Positions 5,962 through 9,720 of a stretch of 9,720 nucleotides of DNA are shown one piece after another (the first letter of the stretch is position 1; each line of letters begins with the position of its first letter). The notes under the pieces are model-generated. The model did no database searches. It was not told where the DNA came from and saw only the letters and a list, made by a program, of their open reading frames with translations. The DNA is taken from the NCBI GenBank assembly GCA_023229385.1, contig JALNZI010000045.1, positions 1 to 9,720 of the forward strand. The letters are read 5' to 3'. A program made the translations under genes and the position numbers. Source of the stretch: Candidatus Omnitrophota bacterium. GTDB taxonomy: Bacteria > Omnitrophota > Gorgyraeia > Gygaellales > Profunditerraquicolaceae.

Positions 5962-8403
5962 CTAAATATCCAGATTCTTAACCTGATGAGCGTAATCTTC
6001 GATAAATTGACGGCGCGGCTCTACCTGGTCTCCCATTAAAACCGTGAACATCTTATCTGCCTCAACCGCATCTTCTAAAACTACCTGCAGGATTGTTCTT
6101 TTTTCCGGATCCATAGTAGTATCCCATAGTTGCTGCGGATTCATCTCGCCCAAGCCTTTGTATCTTTGGATATGCATACCTTTAACTGCTATCTCCTTGA
6201 TATACGCAAGCACCTCTCTTAAACTAAAGACTTCTTTTGCATCCCCGTCATTAGTGATGCGGTAAATTGCTTTTAATTTCTTTTCCGCTTCTTTGTTTAC
6301 GTCTGGTTTAGAAACTATGGTGCTGCTGAAATAATTTTCAATGTCAAAACCGAGCTTCTCAAGCCTAGTAATCACTTGTTCAATTTCCTGGGACTCAAAA
6401 AGCTCTAAAACATCCCCTTCTGCTTCCTTGCCCTCTTTTTCTGTAATTTCGGCCAGCTCTTTATCAGAGAATACAAAAAGGGTATTTCCATCCACTTTTA
6501 CCCTATAAATAGGTAACTTTTTGGTTTTTGGATGTCTAGAACCCAAGTAATCTGCAAAATTTACTCCCTTTTTATCCAAATACCTTCCAAGCTTATCTAA
6601 TTCGACCAAATACTTCAACAGCTCCTTAAATTGATTATCAGTAAAACTCTGTTTATCTTTTAACCGTAACAACTTATGCCCTTCCCGGCCCAGGTCTAAC
6701 AACAAATCATTCATCTGTTGTTCTGTCTGGATATATTCTTCACGTTGCCCCCTCTTAATTTTATAAAGCGGCGGTTGGGTAATATAAACATGGCCTTCTT
6801 CGATTAATTTCGGCATTTGACGAAATAATAATGTTAAAAGCAGGGTGCGTATATGCGAGCCATCAATATCCGCATCAGCCATAAGCATAAGTTTATGGTA
6901 TCTTAATTTAGAGATGTCAAATTCTTCTCCGATACCCGTTCCTAAGGCAGTGATAATAGTGCGTACTTCTTCATTGGACAAAATTTTATCTAACCGTGAT
7001 TTCTCTACATTTAAAATTTTCCCTTTTATAGGAAGGATGGCCTGGAATCTTCTATCGCGGCCCTGCTTTGCTGAACCACCCGCAGAATCCCCTTCTACAA
7101 TATAAAGTTCACATAAAGCCGCATCCCTTTCCGAGCAATCTGCCAATTTACCCGGAAGACCCGCTCCTTCCAAGGCACCCTTTCTACGGGTTAACTCTCT
7201 GGCCTTACGCGCAGCCTCCCTGGCCCGTGAAGCGACAATTACTTTTTCGACGATCTTGTTGGCAACCGACGGGTTCTCTTCAAAATAACTGGAAAGCGCA
7301 TCGAGGCTGGCTGAGGCAACCAGACCTTCCACTTCGGAATTACCGAGTTTAGTTTTAGTCTGTCCCTCGAACTGAGGATTAGGGACCTTGACGCTGATGA
7401 CCGCAGTTAAACCTTCGCGCACATCATCGCCGCTAATAGCAATATTGTCCTTGAGTAAATTCTTGGATTTTGCGTATTGATTAATACCGCGGGTAAGCGC
7501 GGATTTAAATCCCGAAAGATGGGTTCCTCCTTCAATAGTATTTATATTATTGGCAAAGGAGAACATGGTTTCAGCATAACCATCATTATATTGCAGGGCG
7601 ACTTCAACATTAATATCATCCTGAAGTTTCTCAAAATAAACGACCTTGTTGTGTAAAGGATTTTTGTTTTTATTGAGATACTCCACGAATGAAACAACCC
7701 CTCCGGAAAACTCAAAAATCGCTTCTTTATCCGAACGCTCGTCGGTAAGTTTTATCTTTAATCCCTTATTTAAAAAAGCTAGTTCCCTTAGGCGCTGCGA
7801 AAGAATATCATAAGAATATTCCGTTTTAGTAAAAATTGTTTTATCCGGCTTAAAGGTAATCTTGGTACCCGTAGAATTGCTTTTACCAATCACGGTAAGC
7901 TTGGATACGGTTTTACCCCGCTCATAACGCTGATGATAAATCTTACCGTCCCTTTTAACTTCCACCTCCAGCCAATCCGAAAGTGCGTTAACACAACTTA
8001 CCCCTACTCCATGCAAGCCGCCAGAAACCTTGTAAGAACGATGATCAAATTTGCCTCCGGCATGCAAGGTAGTCAAGGCGACCTCAACCGCAGGTTTCTT
8101 TTCGGTCTTATGCATATCAACAGGAATGCCGCGGCCATTATCAACTACCATAACACTATTATCTGAGTGTATGCAAACAGCGATAGAATCACAGAATCCG
8201 CCCAGGCTTTCATCAACACTGTTATCAACTACTTCATAAACCAGGTGATGCAACCCGCGCACCGCAGTATCTCCAATATACATTGCCGGCCTGCGCCTGA
8301 CTGCTTCAATACCCTCCAAAACCTGGATACTGGTAGCATCATAGGCTTTGGCTTTTTCTGTCGGCTGCGGATTATTGTCCATATCTTCTTTTGATTTTTT
8401 CAC
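5962..8403 (-). CDS. gyrB: DNA gyrase subunit B
   Basis: GyrB is the ATPase subunit of gyrase. The 813-residue product has the GHKL ATPase domain with catalytic base Glu57 and Mg-binding Asn61 (EVVDNSVDE), Asp88 in DNGRGIP, the GLHGVGV loop (129-135), and the transducer with Lys350 in QTKTKLGNSEV. The TOPRIM domain has Glu437 (VEGDSAGGSAKQG) and Asp510/Asp512 (MADADIDGSH). The tail has QRYKGLGEMNP (746-756) and the C-terminal MGDQVEPRRQFIE. About 190 residues (550-745) separate PPLYK from the tail, a long insert like that of E. coli GyrB (804 residues) and unlike the short B. subtilis form (638). The start is GTG, overlapping the previous stop as GTGA, with GGGG 7 nt upstream. An internal ATG at codon 8 is possible but has a weaker site. 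The motifs leave no doubt about identity. Confidence 0.97.
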   Translation of the reverse strand: MKKSKEDMDNNPQPTEKAKAYDATSIQVLEGIEAVRRRPAMYIGDTAVRGLHHLVYEVVDNSVDESLGGFCDSIAVCIHSDNSVMVVDNGRGIPVDMHKTEKKPAVEVALTTLHAGGKFDHRSYKVSGGLHGVGVSCVNALSDWLEVEVKRDGKIYHQRYERGKTVSKLTVIGKSNSTGTKITFKPDKTIFTKTEYSYDILSQRLRELAFLNKGLKIKLTDERSDKEAIFEFSGGVVSFVEYLNKNKNPLHNKVVYFEKLQDDINVEVALQYNDGYAETMFSFANNINTIEGGTHLSGFKSALTRGINQYAKSKNLLKDNIAISGDDVREGLTAVISVKVPNPQFEGQTKTKLGNSEVEGLVASASLDALSSYFEENPSVANKIVEKVIVASRAREAARKARELTRRKGALEGAGLPGKLADCSERDAALCELYIVEGDSAGGSAKQGRDRRFQAILPIKGKILNVEKSRLDKILSNEEVRTIITALGTGIGEEFDISKLRYHKLMLMADADIDGSHIRTLLLTLLFRQMPKLIEEGHVYITQPPLYKIKRGQREEYIQTEQQMNDLLLDLGREGHKLLRLKDKQSFTDNQFKELLKYLVELDKLGRYLDKKGVNFADYLGSRHPKTKKLPIYRVKVDGNTLFVFSDKELAEITEKEGKEAEGDVLELFESQEIEQVITRLEKLGFDIENYFSSTIVSKPDVNKEAEKKLKAIYRITNDGDAKEVFSLREVLAYIKEIAVKGMHIQRYKGLGEMNPQQLWDTTMDPEKRTILQVVLEDAVEADKMFTVLMGDQVEPRRQFIEDYAHQVKNLDI

Positions 8404-8687
8404 GAAATTTCCCCAATACGCAAATTTATATCTTTTAACCCGGGATTTTCTTTTTTTAAGCTATGCAACAGTTCTTCCTTCTTGAGGCTTAAAATATATA
8501 ACCAAGCGGAAGAGTCAACACTCAAACCAAGAACCCCTTTACTAAAATATTTAACTTTTATATGCCCCAACTCTTTCTTTGTCAAGGCTTTTTTTAACCA
8601 TGCCTGAGGGTCACCGCCGGGATAATCTGTTTTTTTAACCGCCAGGCCCCGCATAATCTCTTCTACCGTATTTTTTAAAAGCACCAT
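8400..8687 (-). CDS. dciA: DUF721 / DciA-family protein
   Basis: DciA proteins bind the replicative helicase DnaB and help load it in the many bacteria that lack DnaC or DnaI. The 95-residue product carries the family pattern: an N-terminal amphipathic segment (TVEEIMRGL), a Trp at residue 30, then GVLGLSVDSSAWLYILSLKK (51-70) with the typical G-x-L-x-V-x-SSxW core, and the ending INLRIGEIS. It is short but complete for a DUF721 domain and has no additional domain. It lies 5 nt after dnaN and overlaps gyrB by 4 nt (GTGA). This order resembles the dnaN-recF-dciA-gyrB cluster of actinobacteria, but recF is absent. A weak AAGAG precedes the ATG. The family assignment is good; the helicase-loading role here is inferred from the family and the neighbours. 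Confidence 0.85.
   Translation of the reverse strand: MVLLKNTVEEIMRGLAVKKTDYPGGDPQAWLKKALTKKELGHIKVKYFSKGVLGLSVDSSAWLYILSLKKEELLHSLKKENPGLKDINLRIGEIS
8411..8414 (-). promoter_or_regulatory. Shine-Dalgarno-like site supporting the gyrB GTG start
   Basis: On the minus strand TTGGGGAA lies inside the end of dciA, with GGGG 7 nt before the GTG at 8403. It supports GTG as the gyrB start rather than the ATG seven codons later, where only a poorly spaced AGAAG is found. The match to the consensus is partial, since it needs a G-U pair, so coupling with dciA translation probably contributes. Confidence 0.45.
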
Positions 8688-8692
8688 TCTCT

Positions 8693-9720
8693 TTAATTAA
8701 TCCGCATAGGTAACACTATATAAATATACCCACTAATACGGATAACCCCGGGTTTTTCTCCATCAGTTAATTCTAAATTAATAAATTCATCACTGAGGTT
8801 TTTTAAAATATCCATCAAGTAAACCGGGTTAAAACCAATAATTAACTCCCTACCCTGGTATTCCGCTACCAACTCTTCATGAAACTCTCCTACATCCGGG
8901 GTGGATTTAGAAATCACAAGCTTATTTTTAAATACCTCTAATTTTACAGCTTGATAATCAGGGGTGGCCAAAAGCGCTGCCCTTTTTACTGCCAACAAAA
9001 ATTGACTGCGACCGATTTTCATTTTATTTTCAGATACCGCAGGGACAACCTGTTTATAATCCGGAAATTCCCCCTCGATTAAACGAGAAATTATTGCTAC
9101 GTTCCCCAAATCAAAGAGGGCTTGGTTGCTGCCAACCACCAAAGACAACTCTCCACTATCTTTTAAATTACGGTTCAATTCATGTATTGTTTTAATCGGG
9201 ACAATTATACTTAAATCAACATCAACATCCACACTTAATTTTCTTTCCGCGATCGCTAGCCTTTTACCATCTGTAGAAACAAGTGTTAAAATCCCTTTAC
9301 TGATCTTAAAAAGGATCCCGTTTAAAATATACCTTGTTTCATCAAAAGATACCGCAAAAGAAGTTAAAGCAAGCATTTCTTTTAAAGTTGACTGCTCAAC
9401 CTTAACAACTTTTTTATCCTTAAACTCCGGAAGTTTCGGAAACTCCTCTTTTGCCAACCCCATAATTTTAAACTGACATAGCTCGGATTCAATCACCACT
9501 AAATTATTCTTTTTTGTTGTAACACTAACAATATCAACAGGAAACTCTTTAATTATATCACTAAATCTTTTAGCGGGTATAGTAATCGCCCCCTGCTCCT
9601 GGATATCCACAGGGATTACACAGGTTATTCCTATATCTAAATCGGTTGCAGTTAACCTTACAACCCCCTGCTGAGTTTCAATTAATATATTAGAGAGGAT
9701 TGGTAGGGCGGATTTTGCCG
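8693..9720 (-). CDS. dnaN: DNA polymerase III sliding clamp (beta subunit), 5' end cut
   Basis: DnaN is the ring-shaped processivity clamp that holds DNA polymerase III on DNA. The reading frame is open to the window edge: translation of 9718-9611 gives ALPILSNILIE and LTATDLDIGI, the normal N-terminal clamp sequence, followed by GAITIPAKRFSDII. The GTG at 9608-9610 is therefore an internal Val codon and not the start. Some 341 codons are visible, and about 25 N-terminal residues should lie outside. Further family motifs are YILNGILF, STDGKRLAI, IVPIKTIHEL, LIEGEFPDYKQVVP and, at the end, the hydrophobic-cleft strand YIVLPMRIN (E. coli ends VMPMRL). The three clamp domains thus appear complete apart from the first strand. 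dciA follows after 5 nt. Upstream context, where dnaA is common, is not visible. Confidence 0.96.
   Translation of the reverse strand, partial: AKSALPILSNILIETQQGVVRLTATDLDIGITCVIPVDIQEQGAITIPAKRFSDIIKEFPVDIVSVTTKKNNLVVIESELCQFKIMGLAKEEFPKLPEFKDKKVVKVEQSTLKEMLALTSFAVSFDETRYILNGILFKISKGILTLVSTDGKRLAIAERKLSVDVDVDLSIIVPIKTIHELNRNLKDSGELSLVVGSNQALFDLGNVAIISRLIEGEFPDYKQVVPAVSENKMKIGRSQFLLAVKRAALLATPDYQAVKLEVFKNKLVISKSTPDVGEFHEELVAEYQGRELIIGFNPVYLMDILKNLSDEFINLELTDGEKPGVIRISGYIYIVLPMRIN

Noticed and set aside
2707..8403. Topoisomerase IV (parC/parE) instead of gyrase
   Set aside because: The A subunit keeps a recognisable GyrA box and a full six-blade C-terminal domain, and the neighbours dnaN and dciA are typical for gyrB.
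1105..9476. Plus-strand open frames of 60-180 codons
   Set aside because: All lie opposite well-supported minus-strand genes, show no recognisable family pattern and are shadows of those genes.
8693..9610. dnaN start at the GTG at 9608-9610
   Set aside because: The frame stays open upstream and encodes conserved clamp sequence up to the window edge, so this GTG is an internal Val codon.
1..9720. CRISPR array, insertion sequence, toxin-antitoxin or defence genes
   Set aside because: No regularly spaced repeats, transposase motifs or small accessory gene pairs are seen; almost the whole window is conserved housekeeping coding sequence.

Overview
All supported genes in this window lie on the minus strand, so transcription runs from the right edge (9720) to the left edge (1). 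In reading order they are dnaN (5' end cut by the window), a small dciA/DUF721 gene, gyrB, a six-helix membrane protein, gyrA, tRNA-Glu(UUC), glmS and rsmI. The base composition is moderately A+T-rich. The proteins are clearly bacterial. The long GyrB with an insert after the TOPRIM domain, the dnaN-dciA-gyrB order without recF, and overall impression fit an uncultured Gram-negative lineage, perhaps of the PVC/Omnitrophota kind. That placement is an inference with low confidence.

Right part (5126-9720): a compact replication and topology block. DnaN is the sliding clamp, the DUF721 protein is a likely DciA-type helicase-loader partner, and GyrB with GyrA form DNA gyrase. Spacing is very tight: 5 nt, a 4-nt GTGA overlap, 2 nt, and a 14-nt overlap. 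This points to one operon with translational coupling. A membrane protein of unrecognised role sits between gyrB and gyrA and overlaps gyrA.

Middle (2503-2706): tRNA-Glu starts 5 nt after the gyrA stop and is very probably cut from the same transcript. Between the tRNA and glmS lie 124 bp holding two palindromic structures. One is a perfect 24-bp palindrome touching the glmS Shine-Dalgarno site. The other is a nested 67-bp imperfect palindrome. This is the least explained part of the window.

Left part (14-2502): glmS (glucosamine-6-phosphate synthase) and rsmI (16S rRNA C1402 2'-O-methyltransferase) share one base in a TAATG junction. Their link to the replication genes looks like shared transcription, not shared function.

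The window is mostly conserved housekeeping DNA. No mobile-element gene, defence system, CRISPR array or new multigene system was found. Points worth a second look are the glmS leader, the Met at GyrA position 83, the altered GyrA box, the embedded membrane gene, and the missing recF.
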